DNA from: Thalassospira sp. MCCC 1A03138
GTDB lineage: Bacteria > Pseudomonadota > Alphaproteobacteria > Rhodospirillales > Thalassospiraceae
Direction of reading: 5' to 3'
DNA: 64,000 bases
NCBI RefSeq assembly: GCF_002115785.1
Contig: NZ_JFJY01000005.1
Span: 62,001-126,000 of the forward strand
The translations under genes and the position numbers were made by a program. How positions within the stretch are numbered: the first letter of the stretch is position 1; each line of letters begins with the position of its first letter. Shown piece by piece: positions 9,016-17,523 of the stretch. The notes beneath the pieces are model-generated. The model was given only the letters and a program-made list of their open reading frames with translations. It was not told the origin of the DNA and ran no database searches.

Positions 9016-10131
9016 ATGATGGACCTTCGGGTGATCTGGAAAACCAAAAAAGCGGAGACGATTTTGACCTTCTGCGAGAAGTGCGACCAAATACCGGAAA
9101 TGGCCCCAAGTGAAGGCCGCCTTTACCTTTGGCCTCCTGTTGCACATACAACGGGGAAAATTCTTGCCAATATCAAGAAGTCCGGGCACTCCGCAGAAAA
9201 AAGCACATCCGTTGCAACGCTTTATCTTGATTATGTTCGTCCGGGTCTGCGCCCGCTGATTGATGCAATTTCCGAAAACCTGCTGCCCGAGGAAATCGCC
9301 GACACCAAGGCGTTGATTATGGCTGGCAAGGGGGAACCGCAACTTGACGACATTGGACGCGTCACCTCGCTTGGTGCCATTCGCGCGCAGATCGGTGCCG
9401 AATGGCTGGGCGACATGCTGCGGGACAATCGCCTGAAATCCGTTTTTCAACCGATTTTTGCGGCTGAAAACATCACCAAGCCCTATGCGCACGAATGCCT
9501 GATCCGCGGGACCGATAAAACCGGCAATGTCATCACCCCGGATAAGTTGTTTGGCGCGGCCCAATCAGCCGATTTGCTGTTCCAGCTTGACCGGGCAGCC
9601 CGGGCTGCAAATGTCCGTAACGCGCACAAAGCGGGGATTTCGGGAAATCTGTTTATCAACTTCACGCCAAGTTCGATCTACGATCCGGATTCCTGCCTGC
9701 GTACAACGATTGATGTCGTTTCGGAATGCGGGTTGGATCGCAATAAGGTTGTCTTTGAAGTGATCGAAACCGAAAAAGTGCGGAGTATCGAGCATCTTGG
9801 CGCGATTTTGAAATCCTATCGCGATTCAGGATTTCGGGTTGCACTGGACGATGTCGGATCGGGCTATTCGACCCTGAACATGCTGCCGCAATTGCAACCC
9901 GACATCATTAAAATCGACCGGGATCTGATCGACCATGTTGATCAGGATAAATATAAACAGGCCATCGTCAGCAAGCTGATCGACTTGGCCAAACAGCTCG
10001 ACATCGATGTCGTCGCAGAAGGAATTGAACGCCAGGGCGAACTTGATTTCCTGACCGATTATGGCGTGGATTATGTGCAAGGGTATCTGCTTGGCAGACC
10101 AAATGCCTTGCCCTTTGCCGACAACGCATAA
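9016..10131 (+). CDS. EAL domain cyclic-di-GMP phosphodiesterase
   Basis: A 371-residue soluble protein with an EAL domain over about residues 130-365; members hydrolyse cyclic-di-GMP. The signature EALLR is changed to ECLIR (AHECLIRG), but the metal-binding Glu is kept. The other catalytic residues are visible: Asn in INFTPSS, Glu in FEVIETE, the DD pair in DDVGSGYS (usually DDFGTGYS), Lys in IIKIDRD, Glu in AEGIE and Gln in QGYLLGRP. Activity is therefore plausible. The first 120 residues include a short Cys pair (CEKC) and no recognised sensor domain. An ATG at 9019 is an alternative start. No ribosome site is strong. Confidence 0.88.
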   Translation: MMDLRVIWKTKKAETILTFCEKCDQIPEMAPSEGRLYLWPPVAHTTGKILANIKKSGHSAEKSTSVATLYLDYVRPGLRPLIDAISENLLPEEIADTKALIMAGKGEPQLDDIGRVTSLGAIRAQIGAEWLGDMLRDNRLKSVFQPIFAAENITKPYAHECLIRGTDKTGNVITPDKLFGAAQSADLLFQLDRAARAANVRNAHKAGISGNLFINFTPSSIYDPDSCLRTTIDVVSECGLDRNKVVFEVIETEKVRSIEHLGAILKSYRDSGFRVALDDVGSGYSTLNMLPQLQPDIIKIDRDLIDHVDQDKYKQAIVSKLIDLAKQLDIDVVAEGIERQGELDFLTDYGVDYVQGYLLGRPNALPFADNA

Positions 10132-10207
10132 AGCCCAATCCCATTATTCCGCAATTTCGCAACACCATCGCTTGTCTGCGGGCGGAAGCACATCGCCGCC
10201 CCCGCCG

Positions 10208-11101
10208 CTACCGGGCGACGCTTCGGAACTTTGCCGGGGTCAGGCCGGTAAAACCACTGAACCGCGTGGTCAGATGGGCCTGGCTTGAAAAACCGGTGGC
10301 GAGCGCGATATCGGCAACCGACCGTGCCGGATCACGCAACATCTGCTTTGCGGCCTCGATCCGGCGACGCAGAACATATTTATGCGGTGCCTCGCCCACG
10401 GACTGGCGGAACATACGCGCGAAATGATAGGGCGAAAGCCCCGCCTCGGCCGAAATCTGTTCGAGTGAAAGCGGCTGATCCAGATTGGCTTCGATAAAAT
10501 CAAAGACCCGGCGCCTGATTTGCGGTGACAAGCCGCCCCGTACCCGAAATTCCAGATCCCGTTTCGAGGAATAGCTGCGCAGCATATGCCCCATCAGCAT
10601 CTGACCGGCACTCGACATTGCCATACGATCAGCCGGAGCATCCCAGTCCAGCGGCAACATGGCGTGTCGGATTGTCTGCTCGATCAGGGGATCAAGGAAA
10701 AAGGTCTTTTCAGGGACTTCGACGGCGTTGGGTTCGATGTCGAACGCTTCGACCACCGCGCGTTCCCACGCGGAATGCGGGATATAAAGGTGGAACAACT
10801 CGACCTCGCCATTCACCACCCAATCCGATGTCAGATGGGCAGGCATCAGACAACAGCGCCCCGGCCCGCCACCAGTTAGCGGATCGGGTCCGATCTGGCG
10901 TTTAATGCCGGTGCCACCGTTGACATAGAGGCTGATGGTGTGATGGTCGGGATCGGTATAGCGGGTCATGACATCCGCATTGCGCCGCCAGTGTGCGGCC
11001 GAAATGCTGTCGCCAAAATCGCCCGCATTCAGCAGTTCGGCATCACCGATCAGCTGATTGTAGACTTCAAAATTCTGGTATCGACCATTGGGCACAAACA
11101 T
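10208..11101 (-). CDS. AraC family transcriptional regulator
   Basis: About 297 residues. The C-terminal 100 residues contain the two AraC helix-turn-helix motifs (SLEQISAEAGLSPYHFARMF and VADIALATGFSSQAHLTTRF). The N-terminal region is a cupin-like sensor. The start at 11101 is favoured by AGGA seven bases upstream; the frame is open to 11311 and an ATG at 11131 is possible. It is divergent from the EamA exporter at 11330 and probably regulates it. The effector is unknown. Confidence 0.87.
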   Translation of the reverse strand: MFVPNGRYQNFEVYNQLIGDAELLNAGDFGDSISAAHWRRNADVMTRYTDPDHHTISLYVNGGTGIKRQIGPDPLTGGGPGRCCLMPAHLTSDWVVNGEVELFHLYIPHSAWERAVVEAFDIEPNAVEVPEKTFFLDPLIEQTIRHAMLPLDWDAPADRMAMSSAGQMLMGHMLRSYSSKRDLEFRVRGGLSPQIRRRVFDFIEANLDQPLSLEQISAEAGLSPYHFARMFRQSVGEAPHKYVLRRRIEAAKQMLRDPARSVADIALATGFSSQAHLTTRFSGFTGLTPAKFRSVAR

Positions 11102-11329
11102 CTGCACGTCCTGTTTCTGAGGCCTGATCATCGCATTGCGGCACCATATTGCAAAGCCCGTCGTGCGAATGGCTGCATTGATTTGCGCAAGATTGTGAAA
11201 AACACCGCAAGTTCGTGAAAGCCGTACATCCCTCAAACAGTCTATAAGCGGGCTTGGGATATGCCCCACATATCGACCTTGTCCTGTTTTTCGCCCTGCC
11301 CCTCTCGTCACCGGAGTTGCCCCGTTATC

Positions 11330-12250
11330 ATGACCGCCCTGCTTTTTCTGATCGTCACGGCCTGCTGGGGATTTACCTGGTATGCGATCAAGCTCCAGAT
11401 CGGGCCAATCCCGATTGAAATGTCGATCTTCTACCGCTTCCTGCTAGCCGCCGTCGTGCTATGCGGTTTTCTGATCCTGTCGCGCAAATGGCGACCGGTT
11501 CCGTGGCGGGCTCATCCTTGGATCGTGCTTCTCGGCTGCGGGCTGTTTGGCATCAACTTTATCCTGATGTATTCGGCCACCGGCTATATCGCATCGGGGA
11601 TTGTTGCGGTGATCTTTACCACCTCGACCATTTTCAATGCGCTTGGCAACTGGGCCTTTTATGGACAGCGGCCGGGTCTTCGCTTTGTCTTCGGGGCAGC
11701 ATTTGGCCTTGGCGGTATTGCCTGTCTGTTTGCCAATCAGATTTACGCGCTGTCGCATAATCCGCATGCCATCACCGGCCTTTTGTTCGCCCTTGGCGGG
11801 ACGGCGGTGTTTAGCATGGGCAACATGGTTTCGGTCAAACTGAACACCATGGGTATTCCCAACCGCGATGCGGTTGCGCGCGGCATGGCCTATGGTGCGG
11901 TATTGCTGTTCATCTTTGCCCTGCTGCGCGGTCAGACCCCGGTCATGCCGACCGATCCGGTCTATATCGGCGGTCTTCTGTATCTGGCCATTCCGGGCTC
12001 GGTCGTTGCCTTCATTGCCTATCTGGCGCTGGTCCATCGTGTGGGTGCTGGACGTGCGGCCTATGTCACCGTGCTCTTCCCGGTTGTGGCCCTTACGGTT
12101 TCGACCTTCCTTGAAGGCTATGTCTGGACCCCGATTGGTGCCACCGGCCTTGTGATGATCTTCCTTGGCAACATCACGATATTTGCCCGCCTGCCCGGCG
12201 CAAAAGCCAGAGCGGCCAAATCGGCAGCAGCCAAATCAGCCAAGGCATAA
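11330..12250 (+). CDS. EamA/DMT family transporter
   Basis: 306 residues with about ten membrane helices in two EamA repeats (MTALLFLIVTACWGFTWYAI at the start; second repeat from GLLFALGGTAVF). The tail is rich in Lys and Ala. The frame continues upstream to 11261, but the ATG at 11330 begins directly with the first helix as is usual for the family. It is divergent from the AraC regulator and followed by a strong terminator. It is probably an exporter of an amino acid or similar metabolite; this is not provable from sequence. Confidence 0.87.
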   Translation: MTALLFLIVTACWGFTWYAIKLQIGPIPIEMSIFYRFLLAAVVLCGFLILSRKWRPVPWRAHPWIVLLGCGLFGINFILMYSATGYIASGIVAVIFTTSTIFNALGNWAFYGQRPGLRFVFGAAFGLGGIACLFANQIYALSHNPHAITGLLFALGGTAVFSMGNMVSVKLNTMGIPNRDAVARGMAYGAVLLFIFALLRGQTPVMPTDPVYIGGLLYLAIPGSVVAFIAYLALVHRVGAGRAAYVTVLFPVVALTVSTFLEGYVWTPIGATGLVMIFLGNITIFARLPGAKARAAKSAAAKSAKA

Positions 12251-12254
12251 ATGA

Positions 12255-12287
12255 AAACGGCCGCCGGGAACCTTCCGGCGGCCGTTT
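12255..12287. terminator. Strong bidirectional hairpin terminator
   Basis: Thirteen perfectly paired bases (AAACGGCCGCCGG at 12255-12267 with CCGGCGGCCGTTT at 12275-12287) and a 7-base loop between the EamA gene and the convergent dehydrogenase gene. A/T ends on both sides allow use in both directions. Confidence 0.75.
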
Positions 12288-12315
12288 GCCCATTGGGGGC
12301 TTGCTGTTGCCGCCC

Positions 12316-13311
12316 CTATGCCGGTTTGGCTTTGCGTCCCTGCCAGACTTCGGGGTTGATCATATGGATCGGATCGCCATTGGCATAGGCGACCACCTGA
12401 TCGAAAATATCGCCAAACTGCATGTCCAGCTCGTCCTCGGTCACGAAGCCAACATGCGGGGTCGCCAGTACACTGGGATGGTTCGCAAACCGGTCATCCG
12501 GGTCGGTCAGGGGTTCGGTATCAAGCACATCCACCGCGGCCTTGCCCGGCCGCCCGGCATCAAGGGCCGCCAGAAGCGCACCCGGCACCAGCAACCCGGC
12601 CCGCGATGTGTTGACAAACAGGCTTCCGGGTCGCATCCGTGCGAGATCATCGGCGGTAATCGTGCCACGGGTTTCCGGGGTCAGGCGCATATGGACCGTG
12701 ATGATATCGGGTGCTGCAAAGAATGCCTCGCGTGACGCGGCAACATCAAGGCCATCATCAGTAGCAGCCTTGCGCGAGGCCTCGGACGCCCAGACCAGCA
12801 CATTCATCCCGAACGCCTTGGCATAGCCCGCCACCACGCGCGAAATCTTGCCATATCCGAGGATACCGATTGTTCGCCCACGCAATGTCTTGCCAATCCC
12901 CATCTGCCACTGCCCGGCTTTAAGCGACGCGTTCTGTTCGACGATCTGGCGGGCGGATGCCATGATCAGCGCCCATGTCATTTCCGCCGCTGCATAAGAC
13001 GGCGCCTTGCCCGCCCCCTGTTTCGAACACAGCAGCACACCGCGTTTCGTGCAGGCATCGACATCGATATGCGGATAGGCACTGCGCTGGCTGATCAGTT
13101 TTACATTTGGCAAATGTGCCAGCAATTCATCAGTGATCCTGGTGCGTTCGCGAAAAAGAACGACCACCTCCGCATCGCCAATCGCGCCCGCCAGATCGGC
13201 CGGATCATCATATTTCTGCCGAAGGATCGTTACGTCATGCCCGGCCAGTTTTTCATAACAGGGCAAATGAAAAATGCTGTCGAGATAGTCGTCAAGAATT
13301 GCGATCTTCAT
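12316..13311 (-). CDS. D-2-hydroxyacid dehydrogenase family protein
   Basis: 331 residues with the D-isomer-specific 2-hydroxyacid dehydrogenase fold, which reduces a 2-keto acid using NAD(P)H. The nucleotide-binding motif is GILGYGKISRVVAGYAKAFG near residue 145 (Ser in place of the third Gly). The catalytic Arg-Glu-His set is visible in NTSRAGLL, DTEPL and TPHVGF. The start at 13311 (MKIAILDDY) begins directly with the first beta strand. The enzyme resembles serA-like relatives but is too short for a full phosphoglycerate dehydrogenase with an ACT domain. The substrate is unknown. Confidence 0.88.
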   Translation of the reverse strand: MKIAILDDYLDSIFHLPCYEKLAGHDVTILRQKYDDPADLAGAIGDAEVVVLFRERTRITDELLAHLPNVKLISQRSAYPHIDVDACTKRGVLLCSKQGAGKAPSYAAAEMTWALIMASARQIVEQNASLKAGQWQMGIGKTLRGRTIGILGYGKISRVVAGYAKAFGMNVLVWASEASRKAATDDGLDVAASREAFFAAPDIITVHMRLTPETRGTITADDLARMRPGSLFVNTSRAGLLVPGALLAALDAGRPGKAAVDVLDTEPLTDPDDRFANHPSVLATPHVGFVTEDELDMQFGDIFDQVVAYANGDPIHMINPEVWQGRKAKPA

Positions 13312-13428
13312 TCCAAATCCCGCTATGTTTACCGTACGCAACGGCATTTATTCGCCGTGATCACGACACTTTGGGCGATACTCGCACCGAGAGAATGGTG
13401 GTGCAATACAGATCGTCCATATCCAGCT

Positions 13429-13767
13429 CTATCGCCCTTTCCACCTTTGCTTTTCCTTCCGGTTTGCCTCTATGCGATCCTGTAAAAACAGTGAAAGCCG
13501 CCAACCGGGATTGTGCCGATTGGCCATAAGGCTGCGCTTGGCTGCGATGATATCACCATGCTCGACCCCATAGATGTCTTGCAGCATCCAGTCTTCCATC
13601 GCCAGCATGGCCTCAACCTCGCGCAGGTTTCGCCGATACGCTTCGCGACGCACTCGCCATTTGGCCCCAAAACCCGTCATTCTGGCCCACACTCCATCGG
13701 ACCTGCTGGTCACGTCGGTTTTGGCGGCTACCGTCGGCTCGCATGAAATTTGCGCTGCCATGGCCAT
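13429..13767 (-). CDS. DUF1127-like small protein
   Basis: About 112 residues. The central part (REAYRRNLREVEAML, LQDIYGVEHGDIIAAKRS) matches the DUF1127 pattern of an Arg-rich helix, a short loop and D-I-G/Y-x-x-x-x-D-I. DUF1127 proteins are small basic proteins, some of which bind RNA. Several ATGs cluster at the start (13770, 13767, 13761), so the exact first codon is uncertain. It is divergent from the LysR gene at 13886, an arrangement that suggests control by that regulator. Confidence 0.65.
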   Translation of the reverse strand: MAMAAQISCEPTVAAKTDVTSRSDGVWARMTGFGAKWRVRREAYRRNLREVEAMLAMEDWMLQDIYGVEHGDIIAAKRSLMANRHNPGWRLSLFLQDRIEANRKEKQRWKGR

Positions 13768-13885
13768 CATCCTTTTCAAGTTTTTCCAATCGCTGATAAC
13801 GAGATGATGAGGATTTCTTATTGATGAGACAAACGAGAAGATTTAACATCTCCCATTGGAAAAACTCACAAATTGGCAATCACAC

Positions 13886-14785
13886 ATGTCCTCTTTGCCC
13901 GGAAACCTGCCAAATCTTGACCTTGATCTGGCGCGGACCTTTGTCGCGATTTGTGAAACCGGCAACTTTTCGCGTGCGGCAGAACGGGTCAATCGCAGTG
14001 CCTCTGCCATCAGTCTTCAGGTCAAGAAGCTTGAGGAAATTATCGGATGCAGCCTGTTTGAACGCGAAACCCGCCGGGTGCGACTGACCCCAGATGGCGA
14101 GGTTTTATTGGGTTTTGCACGACGTCTTCTGCAGCTCAATGATGAAGTCATGTCACGCTTCCGCATCCCGGATTTTGCAGGGAAAGTGCAGCTTGGCGTG
14201 CCCAATGACAATGGGATCATCGCCATTCCCGAAATCATGCGCCGTTTTGCCATCAGCCACCCGCATGTCGAGGTCGATGTCTTTCTTGGTCCGACCGCAA
14301 GGCTGCGCCAGCGCATTGCCGACGGCACCACCGATATCGCCGTATTCAGCCATGACCCCGAATTTGATCCGCAACCGCCAATCCATAGTGAACCGCTTGT
14401 CTGGCTTGGTGCTCGCAACGGAATGGCAATTGAAAAACGCCCGCTTCCGGTCGCACTGGCCGAACCGGGATGTTATTGGCGGGCGATGGCATTGCGGGCG
14501 CTTGACGAAGCGGGGATCAATTACCGCGTTGCCTATACCAGCGAATTTTGTCAGGCCCAGATTGCCGCAACCGAGGCTGACCTCGCGATCTGTCCGGTCC
14601 CGATCAGCGTGATTTCCGATCGCCTGATCCATCTTGATGCCCGCCATGGACTGCCCGAGCTTGGCGAATACCGCATAACCCTGGCCAAGCGCCCCGGCAC
14701 CGGCCCGGCAGAGGATGCCCTGGCGGAGCATGTCGTGAGCAGCTTCAAGATGGCGGCAGAGCGCGGTATGCGTCTTTTTGCCTGA
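13886..14785 (+). CDS. LysR family transcriptional regulator
   Basis: 299 residues with an N-terminal winged helix (DLDLARTFVAICETGNFSRA, then NRSASAISLQVKKLEEIIG) followed by a periplasmic-binding-like effector domain. The ATG at 13886 is chosen; TTG at 13856 is the only in-frame codon further upstream and no strong ribosome site is present for either. It sits between the divergent DUF1127-like gene and a co-oriented EamA exporter 98 bases downstream, both plausible targets. Confidence 0.9.
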   Translation: MSSLPGNLPNLDLDLARTFVAICETGNFSRAAERVNRSASAISLQVKKLEEIIGCSLFERETRRVRLTPDGEVLLGFARRLLQLNDEVMSRFRIPDFAGKVQLGVPNDNGIIAIPEIMRRFAISHPHVEVDVFLGPTARLRQRIADGTTDIAVFSHDPEFDPQPPIHSEPLVWLGARNGMAIEKRPLPVALAEPGCYWRAMALRALDEAGINYRVAYTSEFCQAQIAATEADLAICPVPISVISDRLIHLDARHGLPELGEYRITLAKRPGTGPAEDALAEHVVSSFKMAAERGMRLFA

Positions 14786-14883
14786 GCATTTTTGATAGCC
14801 GGCGTTGATGTCCGAATCTGGCCAGCCAGCAACGCCAGCACGCTTTAACATCCATTCCGTCACCACCACATTTCAGACGGATC

Positions 14884-15951
14884 ATGGATATGAGCACAGA
14901 TACCTGGATTGCCCTTTACCCGGAACAGGAGCGCAACCGCACACTAGCAAGGCGTATTCCGGCAGGCCCGAAAGCACCCCGGCCAGAACCGGAAAAAATC
15001 AGCCAGAGCAATGACCCATCCCCGCGCATGGATGGGCGGAGCTGGTTGATGCTGATTGTGCTTTCGGTGCTGTGGGGCGGGTCGTTTTTCTTTACCGAAA
15101 TCGCGCTTGTCGATTTGCCGCCCTTTACCCTTGTGCTGGGGCGGGTGGCGATTGCCGCGATGATCCTGTGGTGGGTGGTGCTGTTGCGCCATATCGTGAT
15201 CCCGCATGACCCGAAGATATGGTTAAGCTTCCTTGTCATGGGGGCCCTTAACAACCTGATTCCATTCAGCCTTATCGTCTGGAGCCAAACCCATATTGTA
15301 AGCGGTCTGGCGGCGATCCTGAATGCGACGACACCGCTTTTCACCCTGATCATTGCGCATCTGGCGACCAAAAATGAAAAGCTGTCGCGGCGCAAAGTGA
15401 TAGGCGTCCTGACCGGTTTTATCGGCGTTATCATCGTCATCGGCCTTCCCGATGCCATGGAAGCCAGCATAAGCAATGTGACAAACATCGCCGCACTCGC
15501 GCCATTTGCGGTGCTTCTGGCCGCAGTCTCTTATGGGTGTGCGGGCGTGTTTGGGCGACGCTTCAAAAACAGCCCGCCGATCCTCACGGCCGCAGGCCAA
15601 ACCAGCGCATCGAGCCTGATGCTGATCCCGCTTTGTATCCTTATCGATACCCCCTGGAACCTGCCGTTCCCAAAAACCGAAACCATCCTTGCCGTGCTCG
15701 GCATCGCGGCGTTTAGCACGGCGCTGGCCTATATCCTGTATTTCCAGCTTCTGAACCGTGCGGGGGCCAGCAACCTTCTGCTCGTCACCTTCCTGATCCC
15801 GGTCAGTGCGATCCTGCTGGGTGTACTGTTTCTTGGCGAAACGCTGGCACTGCGCCAGATTGCCGGGATGGCCGTCATCGGATTGGGGCTTGCCGTGATT
15901 GATGGGCGGTTGATCGGGCGCAAAGGGAGCCCGCGAAAGAGTCCGGCTTAG
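14884..15951 (+). CDS. EamA/DMT family transporter with long cytoplasmic N-terminus
   Basis: 355 residues. About 50 hydrophilic residues (PEQERNRTLARRIPAGPKAP) precede ten membrane helices in two EamA repeats, the first starting WLMLIVLSVLWGGSFFFTEI. The N-terminal extension is longer than usual. The real start could be further in, for example the ATG near 15028, although no ribosome site stands out. The gene follows a LysR regulator on the same strand. Confidence 0.87.
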   Translation: MDMSTDTWIALYPEQERNRTLARRIPAGPKAPRPEPEKISQSNDPSPRMDGRSWLMLIVLSVLWGGSFFFTEIALVDLPPFTLVLGRVAIAAMILWWVVLLRHIVIPHDPKIWLSFLVMGALNNLIPFSLIVWSQTHIVSGLAAILNATTPLFTLIIAHLATKNEKLSRRKVIGVLTGFIGVIIVIGLPDAMEASISNVTNIAALAPFAVLLAAVSYGCAGVFGRRFKNSPPILTAAGQTSASSLMLIPLCILIDTPWNLPFPKTETILAVLGIAAFSTALAYILYFQLLNRAGASNLLLVTFLIPVSAILLGVLFLGETLALRQIAGMAVIGLGLAVIDGRLIGRKGSPRKSPA

Positions 15952-15984
15952 CCAAGCCGCCTATAAAGTTTCCCGAAAAAGTTC

Positions 15985-16080
15985 TTGATTTGTTCTTTTA
16001 TTTATGGCATAAGAGAAAAGTCAACGGGAGAAATGCACCCGGACCGAAACCCGCGAGGCCTTGTGCCTCGCGGGTTTTTG
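15985..16080 (+). ncRNA. Candidate small RNA or orphan leader ending in a strong terminator
   Basis: A near-perfect intrinsic terminator (AAACCCGCGAGGC at 16047-16059 pairing with GCCTCGCGGGTTT at 16065-16077, then TTTTTG) lies about 100 bases after the exporter stop, too far to be that gene's obvious end. A promoter-like TTGATT at about 15985, with CATAAG about 17 bases later, would start a transcript near 16013 and give an RNA of about 65 nt. ACGGGAGAA followed by ATG at 16033 could also begin a leader peptide running through the hairpin. The promoter call is weak; the terminator is clear. Confidence 0.4.
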
Positions 16081-16797
16081 CGTTTGGGGCTGGATGAAAG
16101 AGGGGATCGGGATGCAGCGGCAAAGACGCAGAGCGGGCGGCGGGGCGATCCACAGGATGTTGATTGGCGGATGGCGGAGCCGTTACGGCGGCGTTCTGCC
16201 CTAGGATTAAGGGGGCTAACCCGGTCATTTGTCATGGAGAGGTGCGTCTTTTTGGCAAGGGAGCGTTAAATTCGCCGGGAGCGGCGGCAATGGCAGCATG
16301 GGCAGCGGCGAGCAGCAGTGAGTTGCGGCCCGCCGACGGTGGACCAGTCGGGGCCGTACGCCCGAAGTCCGTCTGCGGACCAGACTGACGGACGCCCGAA
16401 ATGTGTCCGGGCTTCACCGGTTGCCGGAAATGTCGCCGGGGGCAGCAACAGCAAGCCATGGCCCGTCGAAGATCGACGGGGCCGACGAGTGTGAGGACCG
16501 TGTGCCCGAAAACCGTTTGTTGGTGAGTTTGGCGCAAGCCCGAGGTTTGTCTGAACGCCAGAGCGGCAGGTTGTTGCCCCGGCCGGAGAAGGTGAGCGGC
16601 GTGGGCCGAGAGCCAGATGGTGGTCGGTTGGCGGGGTTGGTGAAGGCTCGTGGTTTGTCGGGGCCACGGTAGATGCGGGACATCCGGTTTTTGGAGCCGG
16701 TTTTGGCTGGCGTGCCCTGCCCGTCGATAGCCAATATTGACCTGCCTGCAACCTTCGGCGCATGATCCACGCCAAGGGACAACCGGGGGGATTTAAC
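16081..16797. other. About 700 bases without a convincing gene; rich in inverted repeats
   Basis: Several reading frames stay open, but none has a ribosome site, family resemblance or consistent codon use. The segment holds a perfect stem CCCGTCGA/TCGACGGG at 16462-16480 with a 3-base loop and nested GTCCGTC/GACGGAC arms around 16368-16395. Two diverged copies of a stretch ending GGTTTGTC lie about 108 bases apart (near 16543 and 16651). It may be a regulatory leader of the following operon, or a decayed gene or repeat element. Confidence 0.5.
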
Positions 16798-17520
16798 GTG
16801 CTTTTTATCACAACACGGCGCGACACCCGTATGGCGCAAACAAGCGGCTTTCGCAGTGAAGAAGTCGCAGGCATTTCCTGCACGGTCGCCCCGATTGTAT
16901 TTGGCGCTGTCACCATAGCCGGATTCAAGGAAATGTTCTTTCGCGGGTGTGCGTCGCCGCTTCTGGCGAACGCTATTACCGCATGTTCCGTACATGAAAT
17001 TCTCGTCGATGGCATATGGCGGCTGAACCAAAAGCAGGGGCACACCGTCAAAGACGTGCTTTTCAGCACCATCAACACCCTGCCCAACGAACAGCATGAC
17101 GAAACGCCGCCACAGACCGGGGCCGACCCGCAATACCAAGACGCCGGATCAATCCGCAGGACCGTCCGCGAAATAGATATCCCCGGCTGGATGGCAGACC
17201 TTATGGCGGATGACACAAACGAACCCACAACGATTGACCGCAAAACCGTCGTATCATTCGGCTTTGAATTTTCGGCGGGCAGGCACAACCTGATCATGAC
17301 CGTCAACACCCTGCGCGTCCCGCACGGCCTAACCGGAAAGCCGATTGAAACCATTGCCGCCAGCATCATCAGCGCAACCACCGAAATGATCGCCAACCAC
17401 ATGGAAACAATCGCCAACGGCTATAACGATGCACTTCGCGAATGCCGCGAAGAACTGCTGGCCATACCCGCGCCCGACCAATTGCCAAAGGCCGTCAGTA
17501 AATTTATGGGGACCGAATAA
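16798..17520 (+). CDS. Hypothetical protein, first gene of an unknown three-gene operon
   Basis: 240 residues, no family recognised. The GTG at 16798 is chosen because GGGGGGA at 16785-16791 sits six bases upstream; an ATG at 16762 in the same frame has no ribosome site. Near the N-terminus is a hydrophobic stretch (CTVAPIVFGAVTIAGF), and the rest is soluble, with a mixed region IDRKTVVSFGFEFSAGRHNL and a helical C-terminus (ANHMETIANGYNDALRECRE). The stop is three bases before the GTG start of the next gene, so the two are translated together. No function can be assigned. Confidence 0.7.
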   Translation: MLFITTRRDTRMAQTSGFRSEEVAGISCTVAPIVFGAVTIAGFKEMFFRGCASPLLANAITACSVHEILVDGIWRLNQKQGHTVKDVLFSTINTLPNEQHDETPPQTGADPQYQDAGSIRRTVREIDIPGWMADLMADDTNEPTTIDRKTVVSFGFEFSAGRHNLIMTVNTLRVPHGLTGKPIETIAASIISATTEMIANHMETIANGYNDALRECREELLAIPAPDQLPKAVSKFMGTE

Positions 17521-17523
17521 GTC

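Noticed and set aside
16266..17417. 383-codon minus-strand frame over the unknown operon's first gene
   Set aside because: It is antisense to a gene with a good ribosome site, its composition (Pro, Arg, Ser rich) is that of a shadow frame, and no family is recognisable.
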